Assembly (NCBI GenBank): GCA_021781835.1
Contig: JAJXWD010000003.1
Coordinates: 1 to 64,000 of the forward strand
Direction of reading: 5' to 3'
From: Pseudomonadota bacterium
GTDB taxonomy: Bacteria; Pseudomonadota; Alphaproteobacteria; Acetobacterales; Acetobacteraceae
Length of the DNA: 64,000 nucleotides
The position numbers and the translations under genes were made by a program. Of the stretch, positions 10,989 to 19,951 are shown in pieces. The notes beneath the pieces were generated by a model that did no database searches, had not been told where the DNA came from, and saw only the letters and a program-made list of their open reading frames with translations. How positions within the stretch are numbered: position 1 is the first letter of the stretch; every line of letters starts with the position of its first letter.

Positions 10989-11828
10989 ATGAGACCGCAG
11001 ACGCAGTTTTGGGCCGGCTTGCCGCTGGACCGCCCCCTGGTAATGGGGATTTTGAACGTCACCCCCGACTCCTTTTCCGATGGTGGCCGGCATTTTGACA
11101 GCCAGGAGGCGATTGCCGCCGGGCGGCGCATGCGCGCGGCCGGCGCCGATATTCTCGATATTGGCGGGGAAAGCACCCGGCCGGGTTCCGCGGTTGTGAC
11201 TGTGGCCGAGGAGATTGTCCGGGTCGTGCCGGTTATTGCCGCCCTGGCCGCGGAAGGCGCGGTGATTTCGGTCGATACCCGCAACGCCGCCACCATGGCC
11301 GCCGCGCTCGATGCCGGGGCGCGGATCATCAATGATATTTCCGGCCTGGCCTTCGATCCCGGCGCGCGCGCGCTGGCGGCGGCGCGCAACTGCCCGGTGG
11401 TGCTGATGCATATGCGCGGCACCCCCCAGACCATGGATGCGTTTTGCGCCTATGACGATGTGGTGGCCGATGTCGTCCGTGAACTGGCGCTGCGGCGTGA
11501 CGAGGCGCTGGCGGCGGGCATCGCGCCGGAACATATCTGCCTCGATCCCGGATATGGCTTTGCCAAGAACACGGCACAGAATATCGAGCTGATGCGGGGG
11601 ATTCCGGCGCTGCTGGCGCTGGGGCAGCCGCTGTTGGTGGGGGTGTCGCGCAAGCGCTTCATCGGCCAGATGGTGGGCGGGTTGCCTCCCGCCGGGCGCG
11701 ATGCGGGGTCGCACGCGGCTGGGCTTTATGCGGTGGCCCAAGGGGCGCATATAGTGCGGGTTCATGATGTGGCCGGCGCCAGCCAGGGGCTGCGCGTGTG
11801 GCATGAGGTGAGCAAGAGTAGAGCATGA
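10989..11828 (+). CDS. folP: dihydropteroate synthase
   Basis: [17 protein letters not shown]..., [20 protein letters not shown]. Confidence 0.95.
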   Translation: MRPQTQFWAGLPLDRPLVMGILNVTPDSFSDGGRHFDSQEAIAAGRRMRAAGADILDIGGESTRPGSAVVTVAEEIVRVVPVIAALAAEGAVISVDTRNAATMAAALDAGARIINDISGLAFDPGARALAAARNCPVVLMHMRGTPQTMDAFCAYDDVVADVVRELALRRDEALAAGIAPEHICLDPGYGFAKNTAQNIELMRGIPALLALGQPLLVGVSRKRFIGQMVGGLPPAGRDAGSHAAGLYAVAQGAHIVRVHDVAGASQGLRVWHEVSKSRA

Positions 11829-13195
11829 GTAACACGCCTGACAGACGGTTTTTCGGCACGGACGGTATCCGTGGCAAGGCCAACACCTACCCCATGACCG
11901 TGGAAACCGCCCTGAAACTCGGGCAGGCCGCGGGCATTTTGTTCACACGCGGCAATCACCGCCACCGGGTCATCATTGGCAAAGATACGCGTCTCTCGGG
12001 CTATATGCTCGAGCCCGCGCTCACGGCGGGGTTCACCTCGGCGGGCATGAATGTCACGCTGGCGGGGCCGCTGCCCACACCGGCCATCGCCATGCTCACC
12101 CGCTCGCTGCGGCTGGATCTGGGCGTGGTCATCTCGGCCTCGCACAACCCGTTCGAGGATAACGGCATCAAGCTGTTCGGGCCCGACGGCACCAAGCTCT
12201 CCGATGAAACGGAGCTTGAGATTGAGGCGCTGATGGCGCAGGACCTGACCGCGCGTTTGGCTGGCCCCGAGCATCTGGGCCGGGCCTCGCGGCTGGTGGA
12301 TGCGGCGGGGCGCTATATCGAGGCGGCGAAATCCTCGCTGCCGCGGGGGCTGCGGCTGGACGGGCTGAAAATCGTGCTCGATTGCGCCCATGGCGCCGCC
12401 TACAAGGTCGCGCCCGCGGCCCTCTATGAGCTGGGCGCCGAGGTGATTGCCCTGGGTGTCCAGCCCGATGGCTTCAACATCAACCGCGATGCCGGCTCCA
12501 CCGCGCCGCGCCAGCTGTGCGAGGCCGTGCTCGAGCATGGCGCCGATATCGGCATCGCGCTCGATGGCGACGCCGACCGGGTGATTCTGGCCGATGAGAC
12601 CGGCGAGATCATCGATGGCGACCAGATTTTGGGCCTGATCGCCCGCGACATGCACGCCCAGGAGCGGCTGACCGGCCCGGGGATCGTCGCCACGGTGATG
12701 AGCAATCTCGGGCTTGAGCGGTTTTGCGCGGGGCTTGGGCTGGCGCTCCACCGCACCAAGGTGGGGGACCGCTATGTGGCCGAGACCATGCGCGATCTCG
12801 GGCTCAATCTCGGGGGCGAGCAATCTGGCCATGTGATTTTGTCCGATTTCGCCACCACCGGCGATGGCCTGGTGGCCGCCTTGCAGGTGCTGGCGGTGCT
12901 GGTGCGCAGCGGCCAGCCGGCTTCCAAGGCGTGCCGGGTGTTCGCGCCGCTGCCCCAGCTCATGCGCAATGTCCGCTATAATGGCGTTTCGCCGCTGGGC
13001 GCGCCGCATATCAAGGATGCCATCGCCGAGGCCTCGGCGCGGCTGGGCCAGCGGGGCAGGGTGCTCATCCGCCCCTCGGGCACCGAGCCGCTCATCAGGG
13101 TCATGGCAGAGGGCGAGGATGCCGGGCTCATTCAGCAGATTGTGAGCGAGCTGTGCGCCGAGATCGCCCAGGCCACGGCGGACGCCGCCGGATAG
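11825..13195 (+). CDS. glmM: phosphoglucosamine mutase
   Basis: [19 protein letters not shown]...; catalytic [14 protein letters not shown]. Confidence 0.97.
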   Translation: MSNTPDRRFFGTDGIRGKANTYPMTVETALKLGQAAGILFTRGNHRHRVIIGKDTRLSGYMLEPALTAGFTSAGMNVTLAGPLPTPAIAMLTRSLRLDLGVVISASHNPFEDNGIKLFGPDGTKLSDETELEIEALMAQDLTARLAGPEHLGRASRLVDAAGRYIEAAKSSLPRGLRLDGLKIVLDCAHGAAYKVAPAALYELGAEVIALGVQPDGFNINRDAGSTAPRQLCEAVLEHGADIGIALDGDADRVILADETGEIIDGDQILGLIARDMHAQERLTGPGIVATVMSNLGLERFCAGLGLALHRTKVGDRYVAETMRDLGLNLGGEQSGHVILSDFATTGDGLVAALQVLAVLVRSGQPASKACRVFAPLPQLMRNVRYNGVSPLGAPHIKDAIAEASARLGQRGRVLIRPSGTEPLIRVMAEGEDAGLIQQIVSELCAEIAQATADAAG

Positions 13196-13217
13196 CCGGC
13201 GGCGCGGGGAGAAAACC

Positions 13218-14003
13218 ATGAAACGCGTATTGACGATTGCCGGCTCCGACTCAGGCGGCGGGGCGGGCATTGAGGCCGATATCAAGACCATCTCGGCGCT
13301 GGGCGCCTATGCCTGCACCACGATCACCGCGGTTACCGCGCAAAACACGCTGGGGGTGGCGGGGGTGCATGTGCTGCCGCCCGCTTTTGTCCGGCTGTCG
13401 ATCGAGACGGTCCTGGCCGATATCGGGGCCGATATTGTCAAGCTCGGCATGCTCGCCAATGCCGGCATCATTGACGCGGTGGCCGATGTGCTGCCCGCCG
13501 CCATCCCCCTGGTGCTCGACCCGGTGATGGTCGCGACCTCGGGCGCGGTGCTGCTGCCCGACGATGCCATCGCCGCGCTGCAAACCCGGCTTTTGCCGCG
13601 CGCCGCGCTGGTGACCCCCAACCTGCCCGAGCTTGCCAAGCTGGCCGGGCAGGGGGTTGAGACGGTGCCCGAGCGCCTGACGGCCGCGCGCGCGCTGCTG
13701 GCCCAGGGCGCGGCCGCCGTGCTGGTGAAAGGCGGGCACGACCGCAGCCCGTTTCTGGTCGATTATCTGGTGACGCCGGGCGGGGTCGAGGAAATCGGGT
13801 TTGACCGCATCGACACGAGCAGCACCCACGGCACGGGCTGCACCATGGCCTCGGCCATTGCCACCGGCATCGCCCAGGGGCTTGGCCTGTCGGCGGCGAC
13901 CAGGCGGGCGCGGCATTATTTGCAGCAGGCCATCGCCCAGGCGCCGGGATTTGGGCGCGGGCACGGGCCGCTTAACCATTTGGTACGAAATTTCGAGCCA
14001 TGA
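13218..14003 (+). CDS. thiD: bifunctional hydroxymethylpyrimidine kinase/phosphomethylpyrimidine kinase
   Basis: [24 protein letters not shown]..., [12 protein letters not shown]. Confidence 0.94.
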   Translation: MKRVLTIAGSDSGGGAGIEADIKTISALGAYACTTITAVTAQNTLGVAGVHVLPPAFVRLSIETVLADIGADIVKLGMLANAGIIDAVADVLPAAIPLVLDPVMVATSGAVLLPDDAIAALQTRLLPRAALVTPNLPELAKLAGQGVETVPERLTAARALLAQGAAAVLVKGGHDRSPFLVDYLVTPGGVEEIGFDRIDTSSTHGTGCTMASAIATGIAQGLGLSAATRRARHYLQQAIAQAPGFGRGHGPLNHLVRNFEP

Positions 14004-14124
14004 TGGGACATGCCGCGCCGGGCGCAGCCCTTGCCGCGCCGGCTTTTGCCTCCATATCAGTCCGGCTGTGAGGCGGGGTGTTTTGGTGGGGTGTTTTGTG
14101 CGTCCGAGCGACGGAGTTGATGAC

Positions 14125-14769
14125 GTGAATATCGAGATAAAAAAAGCCGATGTAAGCAGCCGGGTGCCGAGCGGGGAGGCACGTCCCTCCCGCGCCGAGG
14201 CCGAGGCCGCCATTCGCACCTTGCTGCTGTGGGCGGGGGAAGACCCAAGCCGGGAAGGGCTGCTTGACACGCCGGCCCGCGTGGCCAAGGCATATGAGGA
14301 GTTTTTCAGCGGCTACCGGGAAGACCCCGAGGCGCTGCTCGCCCGCACCTTTGAGGAGGTGGAGGGCTATGACGAAATGGTCGTGCTGCGCGACATCCGC
14401 ATCGAGAGCCATTGCGAGCACCACATGGTGCCGATCATCGGCAGGGCCCATGTCGCCTATCTGCCCCAAACCCGGGTGGTCGGCATTTCCAAGCTCGCCC
14501 GCGTGGTCGATGCCTATGCCAAGCGCTTCCAGATCCAGGAAAAACTGACCGCGCAAATCGCCAATACCATCAACACGGTGTTGCAGCCGCGCGGGGTGGC
14601 GGTGGTCATCGAGGCCGGGCATCAGTGCATGTCCACCCGCGGGGTGCACAAGCCAGGCGCCAGCATGGTCACCAGCCGCATGCTCGGCGCGTTCCGCGAT
14701 GATCCCTCCACGCGCCGGGAGTTCCTGGCCATGATCTCGCCGCGCAGCTGCGCGGGCCTGGAAGCCTGA
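14125..14769 (+). CDS. folE: GTP cyclohydrolase I
   Basis: [34 protein letters not shown]; probable GTG start [12 protein letters not shown]. Confidence 0.93.
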   Translation: MNIEIKKADVSSRVPSGEARPSRAEAEAAIRTLLLWAGEDPSREGLLDTPARVAKAYEEFFSGYREDPEALLARTFEEVEGYDEMVVLRDIRIESHCEHHMVPIIGRAHVAYLPQTRVVGISKLARVVDAYAKRFQIQEKLTAQIANTINTVLQPRGVAVVIEAGHQCMSTRGVHKPGASMVTSRMLGAFRDDPSTRREFLAMISPRSCAGLEA

Positions 14770-14884
14770 GCCGCCGGGCCTGTGGCCCGCTCACCCGCCG
14801 CGTTTTAACGCCCCCCTCTTGCGAAGGGCGGGCGGTAGCGGTTTAAGCCCTGTGCCTCTTGGGCTTCAGGGAAGGGATTTGAGC

Positions 14885-15913
14885 ATGTCACAGGTTGCCA
14901 CCAGCCAGGAAAACCGCCGTCTGGTTGCCATCTGGCTTTATCTGCTGGCCTTCATGATCTGGATCATGGTCGGTCTTGGCGGCTACACGCGCGACACCGG
15001 CTCTGGCCTCTCGATCATGGTCTGGGATCCGATCATCGGCATTTTGCCGCCCTTGAGCGCGGCCCAGTGGGCCAAGATGTTCGCGCTCTACCAGTCCATC
15101 TCGCAGTACCAGCTGCTGCACCAGGGCATGGATCTGGCCGGGTTCAAGCAGCTATTCTGGCCCGAATATTTTCACCGCCTGTGGGGGCGGCTGATGGGGG
15201 CGGTGCTCTTGCTGCCGCTCATTTTTTTCGCGTTGACCGGGCGGCTGGAGAAGCGGCTGATTCCCTGGCTGGGGCTGTTGTTCGTGCTGGGCGGGCTGCA
15301 AGGAGCCATTGGCTGGTTCATGGTCTCGTCGGGCTTTTTCCCCGATTCGGTGGCTGTCGAGCCGTGGCGCCTGTCGCTGCATTTCTTTGGCGCCATGTTC
15401 CTGCTCGGCGCCGTGCTCTGGACGGCCATGAGCGTGGAAACCCCGGTCCCCGCGCCCCAGCCCGGCCTGCTCGGCTTCAAACGCCTGACCCAGCTTGGCT
15501 TTGGGCTGCTGCTGCTCGCCATGTTCGGGGGCACGTTTGTTTCCGGCATTCACGGTATCGATGCGTTTGATGCCGCCCGTAACATCGGCACCGGCCTGCC
15601 GCCCGCCGGCTGGCCCATGAGCGGCATTTTTACCGATACCGCGACCATCATCTTCGACCATCAGCTGCTCGCGCTCATCGCGGCACTGGTCATTCTGGCG
15701 CTTGGCGTGCAGGCTTTCCGCCGAAATTGCCCGCGCCCCGTGCAGGATGGCGCCGCTCTGGCCGCCGGGCTGGTCATTTTGCAGTTCATTCTGGGCGTCA
15801 CCGCCCTGGTGTCCAAGATGATCGATATCGGCGTCGTCCACCAGATGAACGCCGTGCTGCTGCTGGGCGCGCTGCTGGGGCTGCTCCACCGTCTGCGCGG
15901 AGCCGTGAAATGA
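14885..15913 (+). CDS. ctaA: heme A synthase, COX15/CtaA family (all four His ligand positions present)
   Basis: Eight-TM protein; FWPEYFHRLWGRLMG, LHFFGAMF, FDHQLLALIA, VVHQMNAVLL. Confidence 0.88.
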   Translation: MSQVATSQENRRLVAIWLYLLAFMIWIMVGLGGYTRDTGSGLSIMVWDPIIGILPPLSAAQWAKMFALYQSISQYQLLHQGMDLAGFKQLFWPEYFHRLWGRLMGAVLLLPLIFFALTGRLEKRLIPWLGLLFVLGGLQGAIGWFMVSSGFFPDSVAVEPWRLSLHFFGAMFLLGAVLWTAMSVETPVPAPQPGLLGFKRLTQLGFGLLLLAMFGGTFVSGIHGIDAFDAARNIGTGLPPAGWPMSGIFTDTATIIFDHQLLALIAALVILALGVQAFRRNCPRPVQDGAALAAGLVILQFILGVTALVSKMIDIGVVHQMNAVLLLGALLGLLHRLRGAVK

Positions 15914-16947
15914 AAGCCGACCGCGCCCTGGGCAATTGGTGCCTGCTGCTCGCCTTCATGGTGTTTGGCATGGCCATTGGCGGCGGCCATGCGCGCACCA
16001 TTGGCGCCGGGTTTACCATCGAGGTTTGGCGGCCGATCACCGGCTTCATTCCCCCCACCTCGGCGGCCGACTGGGGGTTTCTTTTCGGGCTGTACCAGAA
16101 AACCGCCATTTTCCAGGCCCACCCGATTTCGCTCGCCCAGTACAAGGCCCTGTTTTGGCCGATGTTCATCGACCGTTGCTGGGGCCGCCTGATGGCGTTG
16201 GTCTTTCTGCTGCCCTTCGCCTATTTCTTCGCCACCGGCCGGCTGCGCGGTAAGCGCGCGCTGTGGATGCTGTTCATCTTCGGTCTGGGCGTGTTCCAGG
16301 CCAGCTGGGGCTGGTACATGGTGCAGACCGGCATGCAGCCGGGCGTGCTCTCGCCCCCGCCCGCCTGGGCCGGGCCGCATCTGGGCTCGGCGATGGTGAT
16401 TTTCTTCCTGGAAATCTGGACCGGCCTGACCTTCCGCCAGCCCGCGCCCGCGCCCCTCGATGGCGCGCGGGGGCTCAAGACCGCCCTGACCGTGAGCGTG
16501 GCATTGATCTGGTGCACGATTGTGTTTGGTGCCCTGGTGGCGACCAGCAACGCCATCACCGTCTATAACAGCTTCCCGACCATGGATGGAAATTGGCTGC
16601 CGCCCGGCATGTTCAGCCTGCACCCCTGGATCCTCAATTTTGTCGAGAACAAGGGCACCATTCAGTTTTTCCACCGGCTTCTGGCCACCATCACCGCGCT
16701 CACGGTGCTGGGAACGGGCTTTGCCGGGCTGCGCCTGCGCCCGCCGCCGGGGCTGCGCGATGTGCTGCTGCTGCTCATCGGCTTTGTCAGCCTGCAATAT
16801 CTGCTGGGCATGGTCACCATCGTGCTGGGCAATGTGAATATCGGCTATATCCACGAGCTGAACGCCATACTGTTGTTTGCAACGGCGGTCACCGCGCGCC
16901 ATATGCTGCGGGGCGCGAGCGGCGCGGCACAGCCGGCCGCCGCCTGA
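15910..16947 (+). CDS. COX15/CtaA-family paralog lacking the N-terminal Glu/His site
   Basis: Same fold and order as the upstream gene, but FWPMFIDRCWGRLMA replaces FWPEYFHRLWGRLMG. Confidence 0.85.
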   Translation: MKADRALGNWCLLLAFMVFGMAIGGGHARTIGAGFTIEVWRPITGFIPPTSAADWGFLFGLYQKTAIFQAHPISLAQYKALFWPMFIDRCWGRLMALVFLLPFAYFFATGRLRGKRALWMLFIFGLGVFQASWGWYMVQTGMQPGVLSPPPAWAGPHLGSAMVIFFLEIWTGLTFRQPAPAPLDGARGLKTALTVSVALIWCTIVFGALVATSNAITVYNSFPTMDGNWLPPGMFSLHPWILNFVENKGTIQFFHRLLATITALTVLGTGFAGLRLRPPPGLRDVLLLLIGFVSLQYLLGMVTIVLGNVNIGYIHELNAILLFATAVTARHMLRGASGAAQPAAA

Positions 16948-16961
16948 AGGATCGGAACAGT

Positions 16962-18398
16962 ATGTCAGCTTCTTTGCAAACGGCGCGGGCTCTTTTTCAT
17001 GACGGCCAGGGGCTCGACCCGGAACAGGCGCGGCGGATCGTCGCGGCGGGTCTGGCAGGCATGGATGATGGCGAGCTCTATCTCGAATATCGCGAGGCCG
17101 AGTCGGTCTCGCTCGATGATGGCCGCATCCGCGCCGCCGGCTTCGATACACGCCGTGGCTTCGGCCTGCGCGGCGTGCAGGGCGAGGCGGTCTATTTCGC
17201 CCATTCCGATGATATGACCATCGGCGCGCTCAGCCGCGCGGCCGCCACCATCGAAGCCGCCAGGAGCGTGGGGCCATCGTTCTCATGCGCGGCCCCCCCG
17301 GCGGCGGGCACACCGCTTTATGAGGGGCTGAATCCGCTGCGCGAAACCGATTTCGCCGCCCGCGCCGCGGTTTTACGCGAAATTGACGAGTTCACCCGCG
17401 CGGCGGATTCGCGGGTTGTGCAGGTCATGGCCAGCCTGGCCGGCGAGTGGCAGGTGATCGAGATCATCCGCCCCGAGGGGCCGGTGGTGGCCGATGTCCG
17501 CCCGCTGGTGCGCTTTAATGTCTCGGTGGTGCTGGAGCAGAACGGCCGGCGCGAGTCGGGCAGCCATGGCATGGGTGGACGCACCGGGTATGGGCCTTAT
17601 CTCGCGCCGCAGGCCTGGCAGGCGGCGGTGCGTGAGGCGATCCGGCAGGCCGAGGTCAATTTGGCCTCCGTGCCCGCGCCGGCGGGCGAGATGCCGGTGG
17701 TGCTTGGCCCTGGCTGGCCCGGCATTTTGCTGCACGAGGCGATCGGTCATGGGCTGGAGGGGGATTTTAATCGCAAGAATACCTCCGCCTTTGCCGGGCT
17801 CATGGGCAGCCGCATCGCCGCGCCTGGGGTCACGGTGGTCGATGACGGCACCATCCCCGGGCGGCGCGGCTCGCTGACCATCGACGATGAAGGCACGCCC
17901 AGCTCGCGCACCACGCTGATTGAGGACGGCGTGCTGGTCGGGTTTTTGCAAGACCGGCAGAATGCCCGGCTGATGAACATGCGCGCCACTGGCAATGGCC
18001 GGCGCCAATCCTACGCCCATGCCCCCATGCCGCGCATGACCAACACCATCATGCTGGGCGGGCAGGCTTCACGCGAGGACATGATCAAGTCCATCCAGCG
18101 CGGGCTTTATGCCGTGAATTTCGGCGGCGGACAGGTTGATATCACCTCGGGCAAATTCGTGTTCAGCGCCGCCGAGGCGTATTTGATCGAAAACGGCCAA
18201 ATCACCGCGCCAGTGAAGGGCGCGACATTGATCGGCAATGGGCCGGATGCGCTCACCAAGGTCGAGATGATTGGCGCGGACATGGCGCTTGATCCCGGCA
18301 TCGGTACCTGTGGCAAGAACGGCCAGGGTGTGCCCGTTGGCGTTGGTCAGCCGACCATCAAGCTCTCCGGCCTGACGGTGGGCGGCACCGCGGCGTGA
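16962..18398 (+). CDS. tldD: metalloprotease TldD
   Basis: LLHEAIGHGLEGDFNRKNTSAFAG motif; full-length TldD features. Confidence 0.95.
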   Translation: MSASLQTARALFHDGQGLDPEQARRIVAAGLAGMDDGELYLEYREAESVSLDDGRIRAAGFDTRRGFGLRGVQGEAVYFAHSDDMTIGALSRAAATIEAARSVGPSFSCAAPPAAGTPLYEGLNPLRETDFAARAAVLREIDEFTRAADSRVVQVMASLAGEWQVIEIIRPEGPVVADVRPLVRFNVSVVLEQNGRRESGSHGMGGRTGYGPYLAPQAWQAAVREAIRQAEVNLASVPAPAGEMPVVLGPGWPGILLHEAIGHGLEGDFNRKNTSAFAGLMGSRIAAPGVTVVDDGTIPGRRGSLTIDDEGTPSSRTTLIEDGVLVGFLQDRQNARLMNMRATGNGRRQSYAHAPMPRMTNTIMLGGQASREDMIKSIQRGLYAVNFGGGQVDITSGKFVFSAAEAYLIENGQITAPVKGATLIGNGPDALTKVEMIGADMALDPGIGTCGKNGQGVPVGVGQPTIKLSGLTVGGTAA

Positions 18399-18408
18399 CG
18401 GGAACCTT

Positions 18409-18439
18409 CCTGGGGAGCTTTTTTGGAAAGCTCCCCAGG
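18409..18439 (+). terminator. rho-independent terminator-like hairpin after tldD
   Basis: CCTGGGGAGCTTTTTTGGAAAGCTCCCCAGG, 13-bp stem between convergent genes. Confidence 0.75.
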
Positions 18440-18470
18440 TTCGCAAAAAAACCGCGATAAATTTTTGCGG

Positions 18471-19163
18471 TTACTCGGACTTCAGGTGTCCGAGCAGCTT
18501 CTCGATGGCGGCGGGCTTGTCGATCTGCTCAAGCGCGGCATATTCGGCGGCCAGGCGGTCGAGAGCCGATTCATAAATCTGGCGCTCGGAAAAGCTCTGG
18601 TCGGGTTGCCCGGCATTGCGGTGCAGATCGCGCACCACCTCGGCAATGGCCGATGGGTCGCCCGAGTTGATCTTCGCCTCATATTCCTGCGCCCGGCGCG
18701 ACCACATGGTGCGCTTGATGCGCGCGCGGCCCTTGAGCACGTTCAGTACGTCGTCGAATTGCTTGCGTGAGGTCAGCTTGCGCAGCCCGGCCGTGCGGGC
18801 CTTGGCGGTCGGCACGCGCAGGGTCATGCGGTTTTCATCGAAGGTGATGTGGATCAGCTCCAGCGTATGGCCGGCAATCTCCTCGACCGCGATGCGCTCG
18901 ACCTTGCCCACGCCGTGGGTCGGATAGACCACATAATCACCCTGCTGGAAATTCTCGGCCTTGGCGGGCGCGCGCGGCGGCGAGAGCGGGCGCAGCGGCC
19001 CGGCCGGAATGCCGCCATGCATCACCGGCGCCGGTTCGGCGGTTTCCTTGGCGCGGGCGGTTGGCGCTTCGGTGTTTGGCTCGGGCTTCTGCCGGATCCC
19101 GGCCTCCTCGGCCGTCGTTTTCATCGTCTTCTTCGTCGTGGCAGACTTCTGTTTCTCGCTCAT
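18471..19163 (-). CDS. CarD/CdnL-family transcriptional regulator
   Basis: FQQGDYVVYPTHGVGKVERI...RMTLRVPTAKARTAGLRKL. Confidence 0.92.
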   Translation of the reverse strand: MSEKQKSATTKKTMKTTAEEAGIRQKPEPNTEAPTARAKETAEPAPVMHGGIPAGPLRPLSPPRAPAKAENFQQGDYVVYPTHGVGKVERIAVEEIAGHTLELIHITFDENRMTLRVPTAKARTAGLRKLTSRKQFDDVLNVLKGRARIKRTMWSRRAQEYEAKINSGDPSAIAEVVRDLHRNAGQPDQSFSERQIYESALDRLAAEYAALEQIDKPAAIEKLLGHLKSE

Positions 19164-19266
19164 CACCGCTCCAACCACCAAAAACCGGGGCGCGGCTTTC
19201 CCGCCCCCCGGCATGAATGAAACGTCCATATCATATTTTCGCGCCCCCGTCACGCCGGGGGGGCGC

Positions 19267-19599
19267 TCAGGGCTGGCCGGGCTCGTGGGAGAGCAGGGCT
19301 TCCTTGCCGGGCTTGTTCTTCCACTCGTCCGAATCGGCGGGTGGGGTGCCCTTGCGGGTAATGTTGGGCCAGACCTTGGCCAGATCGCGGTTGCGCTCGG
19401 CCCAGGCGGTGGCGCGGTCGTCGCTGTCTGGGAAGATGGCCTCGGCCGGGCACTCAGGCTCGCACACGCCGCAATCGATGCACTCGTCCGGGTTGATGAC
19501 GAGGAAATTCTCACCGACATAGAAGCAATCCACCGGGCAGACTTCCACGCAGTCCATGTATTTGCATTTGATGCAGTTTTCGGTGACCACGTAGGTCAT
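19267..19599 (-). CDS. fdxA: ferredoxin family protein FdxA (7Fe type)
   Basis: [51 protein letters not shown]. Confidence 0.95.
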   Translation of the reverse strand: MTYVVTENCIKCKYMDCVEVCPVDCFYVGENFLVINPDECIDCGVCEPECPAEAIFPDSDDRATAWAERNRDLAKVWPNITRKGTPPADSDEWKNKPGKEALLSHEPGQP

Positions 19600-19687
19600 C
19601 AGGCACTCCTAGAGAAGCAAAGACGGGTTCGTGCCCCCGTATGCGCGCGGGCGCGGATTAACGCAAGTAAGCCCGCCGCGGGGCCGG

Positions 19688-19951
19688 TTACGAGAGGTCC
19701 TGGTAGCAGGCTTGCGCCTGGGGGGCGGGGCCGCGCCGGGCGGGCCGGCCCAGAATCTCGATGACCTTGACCCCATGCGGCAGAGCCAGGGTGAGCACAT
19801 CGCCCGGGCGCACCTTGGCGTGGGGTTTTTCGGTCACCTGGCGGTTGATCCGCACGGCGCCGTCTGCCACCAGCAGGGCGGCGGCTTCGCGGGTTTTGCA
19901 AAACCGCGCGAAGACCAGGAACTTGTCGAGACGCAGCCCGTCTTCAGCCAT
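19688..19951 (-). CDS. RNA-binding S4 domain protein (Hsp15-like)
   Basis: LRLDKFLVFARFCKTREAAALLVADGAVRINRQ. Confidence 0.88.
   Translation of the reverse strand: MAEDGLRLDKFLVFARFCKTREAAALLVADGAVRINRQVTEKPHAKVRPGDVLTLALPHGVKVIEILGRPARRGPAPQAQACYQDLS

Noticed and set aside
11762-13291. 509-aa minus-strand ORF over glmM
   Set aside because: Antisense shadow of glmM with Arg/His/Gln-rich low-complexity sequence.
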